Shown here: positions 49,527-57,816 of the stretch, one piece after another
Position numbering within the stretch: the stretch's first letter is position 1
How the letters are laid out: the number at the start of each line of letters is the position of its first letter
Source of the DNA: Anabaena subtropica FACHB-260
GTDB lineage: Bacteria > Cyanobacteriota > Cyanobacteriia > Cyanobacteriales > Nostocaceae
NCBI RefSeq assembly: GCF_014697105.1
Contig: NZ_JACJRF010000009.1
Coordinates: 62,001-126,000 of the forward strand
Length of the DNA: 64,000 nucleotides
Direction of reading: 5' to 3'
Position numbers and translations under genes: made by a program
Notes under the pieces: model-generated
The model's database searches: none
What the model was told of the DNA's origin: nothing
The model's input: the letters and a program-made list of their open reading frames with translations, nothing else

Positions 49527-49556
49527 AGTGCTGAGTTGAGAATTTCACTCAGCACT
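49527..49556 (+). terminator. Hairpin terminator between purF and the exporter operon
   Basis: AGTGCTGAGT (49527-49536) pairs perfectly with ACTCAGCACT (49547-49556), 17 bases beyond the purF stop, followed by CCCCTATTTTC. Confidence 0.7.
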
Positions 49557-49636
49557 CCCCTATTTTCAACACAGAGGAACGCGGAGTATGGAAAGATGTA
49601 CGCGACAATAAGTTCCCTGAATAGGGGCTGCAAATT

Positions 49637-50383
49637 TTAGTGCATCTTAGCCGCAATATCCAGATCATCGCTTTTTAGTTGACCATCTTCCATATATATG
49701 ATGCGGTCGGCAATATCTAAGATGCGGTTGTCGTGGGTAACTAGCAAAATTGTACAACCTTGTTCTTTGGCTAGCTTTTGCATGAGTTCCACAACATCGC
49801 GTCCTGATTTTTTGTCTAGGGCGGCTGTGGGTTCGTCTGCTAAAACAATTCTCGGATGACTGACGAGGGCGCGGGCGATCGCTACCCGTTGTTTCTGCCC
49901 CCCAGAAAGGTTTTCGGCATAGTAATTTACCCTATCCCCTAAACCAACAGTTTCTAACATAGCGATCGCTTTGGTGTTGATGTCCTGATTTAAATACTCA
50001 TCATGTAGTTCTAGGGACATTCGCACGTTTTCTTTTGCAGTTAAAAATGTCATAAGGTTATGGGCTTGGAATATATAGCCAATCTGGCGACGCAGTTTAG
50101 TTAACTGCTGCTTGTTAGCTCCACAAATTTCCTGTCCTAAAATTTTCAGACTCCCTTCTTGCGCTGAACGCAAGCCACCCATCAAGGTTAATAGAGTGGT
50201 TTTACCTGAACCTGAAGGCCCCGTCATAATGACAATTTCACCAGTATTAATATTCAAATTAATGTCAAATAGGACTTGTTTACAAAGCCCCCCTGAACCA
50301 AAGTAATGATTGAGATTGCTGACTGAAATTACAGGTTCTAAAGCCGAGGATTGGGAATTGGCTAGTAGAGATTCTTGTAACAT
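49637..50383 (-). CDS. devA: DevA family ABC exporter ATPase
   Basis: The protein has 248 residues from ATG 50383; a TTG at 50428 would add 15 and is unlikely. It is the ATP-binding subunit of a MacB-like exporter: Walker A GPSGSGKTT, signature LSGGQKQR, Walker B IVLADEPTAALD and the His loop VTHDN. It powers the DevB-DevC complex encoded upstream. The Anabaena devBCA genes export heterocyst glycolipids, but cyanobacteria carry several paralogs, so the substrate of this one is open. Confidence 0.88.
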   Translation of the reverse strand: MLQESLLANSQSSALEPVISVSNLNHYFGSGGLCKQVLFDINLNINTGEIVIMTGPSGSGKTTLLTLMGGLRSAQEGSLKILGQEICGANKQQLTKLRRQIGYIFQAHNLMTFLTAKENVRMSLELHDEYLNQDINTKAIAMLETVGLGDRVNYYAENLSGGQKQRVAIARALVSHPRIVLADEPTAALDKKSGRDVVELMQKLAKEQGCTILLVTHDNRILDIADRIIYMEDGQLKSDDLDIAAKMH

Positions 50384-50445
50384 AAACTTTTTCAGGGGAG
50401 TAGAGAGAGTTAAAGAAGATGAGGGCAAAGGAAAATAACTATGGA

Positions 50446-51615
50446 CTAAAAAACATCCGCAGGATCAGCAGAGCGTAGTTTTCGCATAGCGATCGCACCG
50501 GAAAAGGTACACATGATAATAGTGAGAATAAATACAGTTATTGCCCGTTCTAGCTTCATGGCTATGGGCAGCATAGTTGCAGCGTAGGTAACTTGATATA
50601 ACCCAAAGGACAGAATATAAGCTGGGAGATAACCAAGGACGGCTAGTAACAATGCTTCTTGCAGTAGGACTACTAGAAGATAGCGATCTGTGTAGCCCAT
50701 TGCTTTGAGAGTGGCGTATTCTGGCAGATGGTCGGAAACATCAGAGTAGAGAATCTGATAGACAATCACGATACCGACGATAAAGCCTACTCCCACACCC
50801 AACCCGAAAATGAAACCGATACCAGTACCGTTTGCCCAGTAGTCTTTTTCAGTTTGAGCAAACCCTTCTGGAGTCAAGACTCTGACATCATTGGGTAGCC
50901 CTGCGGCTAGTTGCGATCGCACTTTTTCTGGATCTGCTCCCGCCTTGAGGGTGATTAATCCTACTTCGATACGGTCTGCTTTTCGTTCGGGAAATAATCT
51001 TAAAAATGTGGAATCACTGGCGATGACATTACCATCAGCCGCAAAGGAGGCTCCATTACTAAATACACCACTAACATTGATGCTGATATTATTTAGTTCT
51101 GTCTGAAAGTTGTTGGTTTTCTTGAATATATCGCCAACTGCTCCGTATTCTGGACGACCAGCCTGATCAAATAAGACTTGGTTTAACTGTTTGATTTGAC
51201 TCTGATTTTTTTTGATTTCTGGAAATGTAAAAGCCGATGTTGCCGGATCTATACCCCATACTAAGATGGCTCGATCCTGACGAGTTTCGGGATTTTTCCA
51301 CTGTCCTGTGCCTATGTAGAGGGGGGTTACTGATTGCACACCCTCATAACCTAATGTCTGATATAGCCGCTCTCTAGAAAAGCTTTTTACCGAAAACAGA
51401 GTTTGAAATTGAGGATTAATCAACACCAAATCTGCTTGTAAATTGCGATGAGGTTGTACTGCTGCATCAAACAAGGCACTTTCAAAACCTAGCTGAATAA
51501 ACATCAACATATCAGCAAAAGTAATACCTGCAACAGCAACCGCCAGCCGAGTTTTTTCCTTCATTAACTGCCGCCAAGCTAGCGGAGTTTTGTGAAACAT
51601 TTTGGCAAACATCAT
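50446..51615 (-). CDS. devC: DevC family ABC exporter permease
   Basis: A protein of 389 residues with one N-terminal membrane segment (about 24-43), a large periplasmic domain and three C-terminal segments, the usual FtsX/MacB-type topology. The last loop reads LPEYATLKAMGYTDRYLLVVLLQEALLLAVLGYLPA, typical of DevC. The periplasmic part contains AGRPEYGAVGDIF. It lies 63 bases after devB and just before devA. Confidence 0.9.
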   Translation of the reverse strand: MMFAKMFHKTPLAWRQLMKEKTRLAVAVAGITFADMLMFIQLGFESALFDAAVQPHRNLQADLVLINPQFQTLFSVKSFSRERLYQTLGYEGVQSVTPLYIGTGQWKNPETRQDRAILVWGIDPATSAFTFPEIKKNQSQIKQLNQVLFDQAGRPEYGAVGDIFKKTNNFQTELNNISINVSGVFSNGASFAADGNVIASDSTFLRLFPERKADRIEVGLITLKAGADPEKVRSQLAAGLPNDVRVLTPEGFAQTEKDYWANGTGIGFIFGLGVGVGFIVGIVIVYQILYSDVSDHLPEYATLKAMGYTDRYLLVVLLQEALLLAVLGYLPAYILSFGLYQVTYAATMLPIAMKLERAITVFILTIIMCTFSGAIAMRKLRSADPADVF

Positions 51616-51678
51616 ATTATTTAGTTATTAGTTATTGGTTTTCTTCTCTCCCTGCTCCCCTGCTTCTTCTCCCACTCC

Positions 51679-52968
51679 CTACAGTTCAATTGATGTTTGT
51701 ACTTGCAAGTTGGTGAAACCTGAAACTTGTTTGCTGTCTTCGGGATTGAGGCGAATTTTGACTTCAACTACTCGGCTATCGAGATTTTCTCCTGGCTGAT
51801 TGCTAAATACGTTTTGTCGCCTTACTTGTAAGCCGATGTGGGAAACTTTTCCTCGCAGTTCACCTGCAAAAGCTTGGCTGGTAATTACGGCTGGTTGTCC
51901 TAGTTTCACTTTACCGATGTCGGTTTGATAGACTTCGGCAACGGCTAGCATTTGAGTGGTTTGTGCTAAGTCAGCAATGCCGTTATCACTAATTTTTTCG
52001 CCGACACGGGTATGAATTTTGAGAATCTGTCCAGCTATTGGGGCTTTGATGTAAGCCGCTTCTAGGTCGGTTGTGGCGCGTTTGAGGGATGCGATCGCAC
52101 TTTCTACTTCTGTTTGTGCTGCTTGCACATCGACTGATCTAACTTCGGCAATACTGGTAAGTGTGGCTTTGGCTTCGCTAATTTGTTTGTTACCAGTGGC
52201 GTTAATCCGGTTAAGGGCAAATTTGGCTTCGGCTAGTTGTTTGCTAGCGGTGGTGTTAATCCGATTCAATACTGCGTTGGCTTCGTCTAGTTGCTGTTTG
52301 GCAGTTTCCACACTCAAGCGTCTACTATCAATTGCTGAACTAGAAATTGCTCCTTCTGAGTAAAGTTGCTGATAGCGTTGATACTCGGCTTCCGCATTCT
52401 TCAGTTCTGCTTCTACCCTCTTAATGGTGGCTTCTTGGGCGGTTCTGTCTCCTTGCCATTGCGCCTCTATCCTGGCTATGCTTTCTTGCTGCTCTGTTCT
52501 GTCGCCTTGGGATTGGGCTTGTAGACGCTCTACACTGGCTTGCTGGGCGCGAATGTCACCAGTTTTAGCTCCAGCTTTAACTTGATTGAGTTTGGCTTGA
52601 GCAACGCGCACTTGTTTCTCAGCTTGGAGTACGGCGGTTTGCAAGCGGGCGCGAGAGTCTAAAATTGCTACAACTTGTCCAATTTCAACTTCATCACTCT
52701 CTTTAACTAAGATTTGGGCGACGCGATCGCCATCTAAAGCCAATGGTGCAGATAGACTGATAACTTCTGTTTCCGGTTCTAGCCTACCTAGAGCAGTTAT
52801 CTTAGGAGCGATCGCCTCAGTCGGTGCAGCATCGGATGCAGCAGTTTTATTAACTTGCCCAAACTGAGTAACTGCATAAAAAACAATTCCCGATGTAATG
52901 GCAGTAGCAGCAATTACTAATGCTATTACTCCTTGATTAGCAGGTTTAAATAATAGTTTTTGACTCAT
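51679..52968 (-). CDS. devB: DevB family membrane-fusion (periplasmic adaptor) protein
   Basis: This protein of 429 residues has one N-terminal membrane segment (about 13-32), then a long alpha-helical hairpin full of heptads (about 115-300, with KQLAEAKFALNRIN repeated as KQISEAKATLTSI), and beta-rich adaptor domains. The lipoyl half-motifs EIGQVVAILDSR and GQILKIHTRVGEKI flank the hairpin. It bridges the DevC-DevA complex to an outer-membrane channel of the TolC/HgdD type, which is not in the window. Confidence 0.9.
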   Translation of the reverse strand: MSQKLLFKPANQGVIALVIAATAITSGIVFYAVTQFGQVNKTAASDAAPTEAIAPKITALGRLEPETEVISLSAPLALDGDRVAQILVKESDEVEIGQVVAILDSRARLQTAVLQAEKQVRVAQAKLNQVKAGAKTGDIRAQQASVERLQAQSQGDRTEQQESIARIEAQWQGDRTAQEATIKRVEAELKNAEAEYQRYQQLYSEGAISSSAIDSRRLSVETAKQQLDEANAVLNRINTTASKQLAEAKFALNRINATGNKQISEAKATLTSIAEVRSVDVQAAQTEVESAIASLKRATTDLEAAYIKAPIAGQILKIHTRVGEKISDNGIADLAQTTQMLAVAEVYQTDIGKVKLGQPAVITSQAFAGELRGKVSHIGLQVRRQNVFSNQPGENLDSRVVEVKIRLNPEDSKQVSGFTNLQVQTSIEL

Positions 52969-53010
52969 ATTCCCCTCACAAAATAATTTTATTTAGGCTG
53001 TAAATTAGAA

Positions 53011-53613
53011 TTAATTTAAATGAGAATTATTCACTTGATTTATTTGGTTGTGCTGTAGGTAAAGTGTCAGCATTTTTCCTAGCAAGGCACATTGTTCTTG
53101 AAAATCTATTGTTTGATTACACCAGAGTTTTTCTAAAATTAAGCCATTAGCCAAGCTTAAGACAAAGGAAGCTATAACCATATCTTGAATGCCTAAAAAA
53201 TCACATACGGCTTGCTGGTAACGTCTATTAACACGCTTGAATACAATGTTATTTCCGACTTCATTTGTATCTTGATGTTGACAAAAATCTACCCAAATAT
53301 ACGTCCATTTAATACAATAATCTTCGTGCTTTACTAAATATCTACCTAAGGCTATCATTGCCTCTTCTATTGTTTTTGCTCCATCCATTTCAGCTAATGC
53401 TGCACTCACATCTTGTTGACTGATTTCTTCTACTAGTTGCTCAAACAATGCTTGTTTACTAGGGAAGTAGTGATACAAGGTACCTGTAGAAACTTTTAAG
53501 CTTTGAGAAATCTGCCTCATGGTGATGGAACCGTAACCTTTCTCAGCAAATAAATCAAAGCATTTACTGAGCAGTTCTTTTCGATATTGGTCATGGTTAA
53601 CAATCTTAGGCAT
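53011..53613 (-). CDS. TetR family transcription regulator
   Basis: A protein of 200 residues. The N-terminal DNA-binding helix-turn-helix (about 8-55) reads CFDLFAEKGYGSITMRQISQ followed by VSTGTLYHYFPSKQALFEQL, the canonical TetR signature. The C-terminal ligand-binding domain is of no known group. It heads the TetR-devB-devC-devA operon (43 bases before devB) and probably represses it through the palindrome just upstream of its start. Confidence 0.92.
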   Translation of the reverse strand: MPKIVNHDQYRKELLSKCFDLFAEKGYGSITMRQISQSLKVSTGTLYHYFPSKQALFEQLVEEISQQDVSAALAEMDGAKTIEEAMIALGRYLVKHEDYCIKWTYIWVDFCQHQDTNEVGNNIVFKRVNRRYQQAVCDFLGIQDMVIASFVLSLANGLILEKLWCNQTIDFQEQCALLGKMLTLYLQHNQINQVNNSHLN

Positions 53614-53627
53614 AATTACGGATTATT

Positions 53628-53647
53628 TATATCGAACGCTCGTTATA
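53628..53647 (-). promoter_or_regulatory. Probable operator of the TetR regulator
   Basis: A 20-base imperfect palindrome (TATATCGAACGCTCGTTATA, 16 of 20 positions symmetric) ends 15 bases before the TetR start codon. A further half-site TTAACGTATA follows. Such CGA-CG-TCG palindromes are common operators of TetR-type regulators. Confidence 0.65.
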
Positions 53648-53902
53648 TTAACGTATAACTATTTTTATTTGTTAGTCAAGTGCTGACTGGAAACTTGTAT
53701 TAAACTACTGCGAAAAAATTATCAGCCTCTAAAAAGTCTCTTTGACTGTGGGCAAACAACTGTTAAAAAAATATTAAACTGCTACACATTTCTTAATTTA
53801 TTCTAGGTTCCTAGCGCTGTCAAGGCTATGTCCAAGAACTAGCATGAAGAAGGCAGAAGGTAGAGGGCAGGAATCAGAATTCCCTTCTGGCTTCTTCAAC
53901 CC

Positions 53903-55141
53903 TCAAACCCCTACACCCCTATTTTTCGGAGCTACTTTTTTCAGTGCCGCGATCGCATGGAGTCTGACAAGTTCATCTGTATCTACTGTCAGCACAGTTA
54001 AGCTTTCAATGGCTTGCGGACTACCCAATTGACCTAAAGATAAGGCGATCGCACTTTTTACACTATTAATTTTTGTCGCTGGATGTGGCGATAAGCTACG
54101 CTCTACCGTAGGTAATCGCACTATCTCTAACAGAATTGCTGTAGCTGATGTGATTAACTCTGGCTTTTGTACCCGTCCCAAAACTGTGACAATTTCTTGC
54201 CAAAGTGTTTCTGATGTAAGTTCCTTTAATGCCTGTTGCAAATATTCCAGTCCAGTTAATGACTCCAGCCAAACTAAAGCCCGGATGATTTCCAGTTGTA
54301 GGGTAATTGGTGTATGGAGTGATATGAGTACTGTATATAAATGGTGGGCAGCATCATCACCACCAATCCGGGCAAGAGCATTTGCAGCTGCACAGCAAAC
54401 CTCGATATTAAAGTCATACAACTTGGGTTGTATTTTGGCGACTAAATTTAATTGTGAACATAAGTCTGAGCGAAAGCTTAAACCCTGAATTGCTGTACGT
54501 CTGACTATGGCAGATAAATCATTTAAAGCGTTCAACAGTGCAGGGGGTACACGTTCATCATGAAAACTGCTGAGGGCTTCGATGGCGGCGGCGCGGACTG
54601 CTGCTTGGGCATCCTGCACCACACTCAACAGAGGCGCGATGATTTCTGTACGCCGGATGTAAGCTAGCGATCGCACCGCCAAAAGTCTTGTATCTTGGTG
54701 GTTTAGCAGTTCGACAATTACAGGAATAGCAATAGTCCCTATTTGTGCTATTGCTGATGCGGCGATCGCTTTAAGTTCCTCATCTTCACTATTTTTCAAT
54801 AATTCTACTAAAGGGATAATGGCATCTGGGTGTTGCAATTCGCCTAAAGTTCGTGCAGCAAACCAGCACAATTCATCCTCTGCATCTTCGTCTTCTAAGA
54901 TGTCAACTAATGGGTTAATGGCTACAGTTCCCAAATTAATTAACACCTTGGAAGTCTCCCAGCGTTCCTGAAAATCTCCGCACTCAAAAACTGAGAGTGC
55001 TAATTCCAGCAATTGTTCTGAATGAGCTATTTCATTTCTATTTAATAAAATCAACTGTTGTAGATAATTAATCACAGATGACCAATCACCTACACTATGC
55101 GCCGCCTGGGCCTGCATCAAAAGTTGCCTGATATTATTCAC
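53903..55141 (-). CDS. HEAT-repeat protein
   Basis: A soluble alpha-solenoid of 412 residues beginning with GTG at 55141. After an N-terminal helical part, HEAT/PBS-lyase-like repeats run from about residue 65 to the end (for example LCWFAARTLGELQHPDAIIPLVELL and IAASAIAQIGTIAIPVIVELL). Such solenoids are protein-binding platforms and are related to phycobilisome lyase chains, but the bilin-lyase motif cannot be identified. Partner unknown. A Rieske protein gene lies upstream, 94 bases away, on the same strand. Confidence 0.85.
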   Translation of the reverse strand: MNNIRQLLMQAQAAHSVGDWSSVINYLQQLILLNRNEIAHSEQLLELALSVFECGDFQERWETSKVLINLGTVAINPLVDILEDEDAEDELCWFAARTLGELQHPDAIIPLVELLKNSEDEELKAIAASAIAQIGTIAIPVIVELLNHQDTRLLAVRSLAYIRRTEIIAPLLSVVQDAQAAVRAAAIEALSSFHDERVPPALLNALNDLSAIVRRTAIQGLSFRSDLCSQLNLVAKIQPKLYDFNIEVCCAAANALARIGGDDAAHHLYTVLISLHTPITLQLEIIRALVWLESLTGLEYLQQALKELTSETLWQEIVTVLGRVQKPELITSATAILLEIVRLPTVERSLSPHPATKINSVKSAIALSLGQLGSPQAIESLTVLTVDTDELVRLHAIAALKKVAPKNRGVGV

Positions 55142-55235
55142 AAGACCTTGGGAATTGGGGATTTATGAATGGTGTTAGCGGTAGCGAGTCTTTGAGCGAC
55201 TTCTCTTCCTACTCTCTGTTTCTAGATTTGTCACA

Positions 55236-55646
55236 CTAGCTTTGCTTGACTACAACTGAACTACCCTCAATTTTGGCGGCGTAAGTTTTGAGTGGTTGTG
55301 TAGCTGGGTCTTTTTGCACTTTACCATCAACTCCGTATTCTGCGCCATGACATGGACAGACAAATTTTTCAGTTTGGGCTTGCCATGCTACGGTACAACC
55401 TTTGTGGCTACAGGTGGGGTTAACAGCAGTCAAATTTCCAGTATTAGATGTACCCACTACCAAGACTGGCCCAATTGGTGAGTTTTCATTAAGTAATTGA
55501 CCAGTTTTATCTAATTCAGCAACAGTACCCACCGTTTGCCAATCTGTAGATGTTGTTTGTTGAGAAGAACAAGCAGCGATCGCTATAGGTAGGCTACTAG
55601 CTATCCAACCCAAACCCACCCAATTAATGAAATCCCGACGTTTCAT
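55236..55646 (-). CDS. Rieske 2Fe-2S protein with Tat/lipoprotein-type leader
   Basis: A protein of 136 residues. The leader begins MKRRDF and ends in the lipobox IAAC (Cys26), so it is probably an exported lipoprotein. The Rieske ligands are Cys79 and His81 (CSHKGC) and Cys97 and His100 (CPCHGAEYG), with Cys84 and Cys99 for the disulfide. It is shorter than PetC and lacks a long transmembrane anchor, so its place is unlikely to be the cytochrome b6f complex. It is divergent from nirA, 484 bases away, and co-directional with the HEAT-repeat gene. Confidence 0.9.
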   Translation of the reverse strand: MKRRDFINWVGLGWIASSLPIAIAACSSQQTTSTDWQTVGTVAELDKTGQLLNENSPIGPVLVVGTSNTGNLTAVNPTCSHKGCTVAWQAQTEKFVCPCHGAEYGVDGKVQKDPATQPLKTYAAKIEGSSVVVKQS

Positions 55647-55784
55647 AGTTTTTAGTCAATAGTCAAGAATATCTATACACCGTCTATAAAAGGGCATTAC
55701 AGGCATTTTGTTCTGCTCGTTCAGTATATGTAATGCAGGAAACGCATATTAGATATTCAATTTAAGCATTATTACTAATATTTT

Positions 55785-55798
55785 GTAGCTACCTATAC
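55785..55798 (+). promoter_or_regulatory. NtcA-binding site of the nir operon
   Basis: GTA-GCTACCTA-TAC is a perfect GTA-N8-TAC site. A -10 box (TAACCT, 55821-55826) lies at the spacing expected for an NtcA-activated promoter, predicting a start near 55833 and a leader of about 300 bases before nirA. NtcA activates this operon when nitrogen is limiting; the start is inferred. Confidence 0.85.
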
Positions 55799-56130
55799 TA
55801 TTTTATCTGAAATCCCAACATAACCTTAGAAGTATCGAAATTGTTACATAAACATTCGCAAAAACATCTTGACAAAATTAGCCAATCTAAAAGATTACAA
55901 ATTCTCCCAGATGTAGGTCTAGAGGTATCTTCAGTGAAAAATCGGCGGCGTGTCAATCATTGAAGTAGCAAATAGATCACTTTATAACCTTCTTGAGTAT
56001 AAGTAATCAGGCATAAATAAATAGTTCATTTTTCATTACTAGACCTCGTAGCACAAGCAAAGACTACGAGCAGATTGATCTTAAGCAGTAAATTCTGAAG
56101 TCTCAATTAAAAATTTATGAGAACAAGATC

Positions 56131-57720
56131 ATGACAGACACAGCCACTACTACCACAGCCAATCTTAATAAGTTCGAGAAATTCAAAGCCGAAAAAGATG
56201 GACTTACCATCAAGGAAGAAATAGAAAAAATTGCCTCCCTTGGATGGGAAGCAATGGACGTAACAGACCGAGATCATCGCCTCAAATGGGTGGGTGTATT
56301 CTTTCGTCCAGTCACTCCTGGTAAATTCATGATGCGGATGCGGATGCCTAATGGTATTCTCACCAGCAATCAGATGCGTGTTTTAGCGGAAGTAGTGCAA
56401 CGTTACGGAGATGACGGCAACGCCGATATTACAACTAGACAGAATATTCAACTGCGGGGGATCAGAATTGAAGACTTACCAGATATCTTCAATAAATTTC
56501 ACGCCGTGGGTTTAACTAGTGTGCAATCTGGGATGGACAACATCCGCAACATCACAGGCGATCCGATAGCGGGATTGGATGCAGATGAGTTGTATGACAC
56601 TCGCTCTTTAGTGCAGCAAATTCAGGATATGCTCACCAATAAAGGACAAGGCAATCCAGAATTTACTAACCTACCCCGGAAGTTTAATATTGCGATCGCT
56701 GGAGGACGTGATAATTCAGTCCATGCGGAAATTAACGATTTGGCCTTTATTCCAGCATTCAAAGAGGCAGGGGAGCAGGGTGGCCATACTCCGCAAAAAG
56801 TCTTTGGATTTAACGTTTTAGTTGGCGGCTTCTTTTCTGCTAAACGTTGTGAAGCGGCGATTCCTTTGAATGTTTGGGTAACTCCTGAAGAGATCGTAGC
56901 CTTATGTAAGGCCGTTTTGGAAGTCTATCGTGACCACGGACTCAGAGCTAATCGCCTCAAGTCTCGGCTGATGTGGCTAATTGATGAGTGGGGTATAGAG
57001 AAGTTTCGTTTAGAAGTCGAACAGCGTTTAGGTAAATCCTTACTACCCGCAGCACCCAAAGACGAAATCGATTGGGAAAAGCGCGACCATATCGGCATCT
57101 ATAAACAAAAGCAAGAGGGATTGAACTATGTAGGCTTACATATCCCTGTTGGGAGGTTGTATGCGGAAGATATGTTTGAACTGGCTCGTATGGCAGATGT
57201 TTACGGTAGCGGTGAAATCCGCATGACTGTTGAACAAAACATCATTATTCCTAACATTCCCGACGAAAGATTGAGGACATTATTGACAGATCCCTTGCTA
57301 GAGAGATTTTCTATTGACCCTGGAGCATTGACGCGATCGCTAGTTTCCTGTACAGGCGCACAGTTTTGCAACTTCGCTCTTATCGAAACCAAAAACCGCG
57401 CCACAGAAATGATTCAAGCCTTGGAAAGTGAACTCACATTCACTCGTCCAGTACGCATCCATTGGACAGGTTGCCCCAACTCTTGCGGACAACCCCAGGT
57501 TGCAGACATCGGCTTAATGGGAACGAAAGCTCGTAAAAATGGCAAAGCCGTTGAAGGTGTTGATATCTATACGGGTGGCAAAGTCGGCAAAGACGCACAC
57601 TTAGGTCGTTGTGTACAAAAAGGCATCCCCTGTGAAGACTTGCAACCAGTATTGCGAGATTTACTCATTCAGAATTTTGGAGCCAAACCCAGACAAGAAG
57701 CCTTAGTGACTACTCTATAA
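56131..57720 (+). CDS. nirA: Ferredoxin-nitrite reductase
   Basis: This enzyme of 529 residues reduces nitrite to ammonium with six electrons from ferredoxin, using siroheme and a 4Fe-4S cluster. The cluster ligands are Cys407 and Cys413 (CTGAQFC) and Cys448 and Cys452 (TGCPNSCGQPQ). The N-terminal part has the nitrite/sulfite reductase ferredoxin-like repeats (FMMRMRMPNGILTSNQMR). No C-terminal extra ferredoxin domain is seen. It leads the operon nirA-nrtABCD. Confidence 0.98.
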   Translation: MTDTATTTTANLNKFEKFKAEKDGLTIKEEIEKIASLGWEAMDVTDRDHRLKWVGVFFRPVTPGKFMMRMRMPNGILTSNQMRVLAEVVQRYGDDGNADITTRQNIQLRGIRIEDLPDIFNKFHAVGLTSVQSGMDNIRNITGDPIAGLDADELYDTRSLVQQIQDMLTNKGQGNPEFTNLPRKFNIAIAGGRDNSVHAEINDLAFIPAFKEAGEQGGHTPQKVFGFNVLVGGFFSAKRCEAAIPLNVWVTPEEIVALCKAVLEVYRDHGLRANRLKSRLMWLIDEWGIEKFRLEVEQRLGKSLLPAAPKDEIDWEKRDHIGIYKQKQEGLNYVGLHIPVGRLYAEDMFELARMADVYGSGEIRMTVEQNIIIPNIPDERLRTLLTDPLLERFSIDPGALTRSLVSCTGAQFCNFALIETKNRATEMIQALESELTFTRPVRIHWTGCPNSCGQPQVADIGLMGTKARKNGKAVEGVDIYTGGKVGKDAHLGRCVQKGIPCEDLQPVLRDLLIQNFGAKPRQEALVTTL

Positions 57721-57725
57721 AGTTC

Positions 57726-57773
57726 GTAGTCAGGACTAAAGTCCTGATTTTTAAGTACTAAAGCCCTGACTAC
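57726..57773. repeat. REP-like hairpin between nirA and nrtA
   Basis: GTAGTCAGGACTAAAG pairs with a downstream copy (CTAAAGCCCTGACTAC), and the inner TCAGGACTAAAGTCCTGA is itself a palindrome. This is a widespread repeat form in Nostoc genomes. In an mRNA it may stabilise the nirA 3' end or lower transcription into nrtA. Confidence 0.7.
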
Positions 57774-57816
57774 AAACAAACTGACTACTGACGAATTAAC
57801 AAATTACACAAAACAA

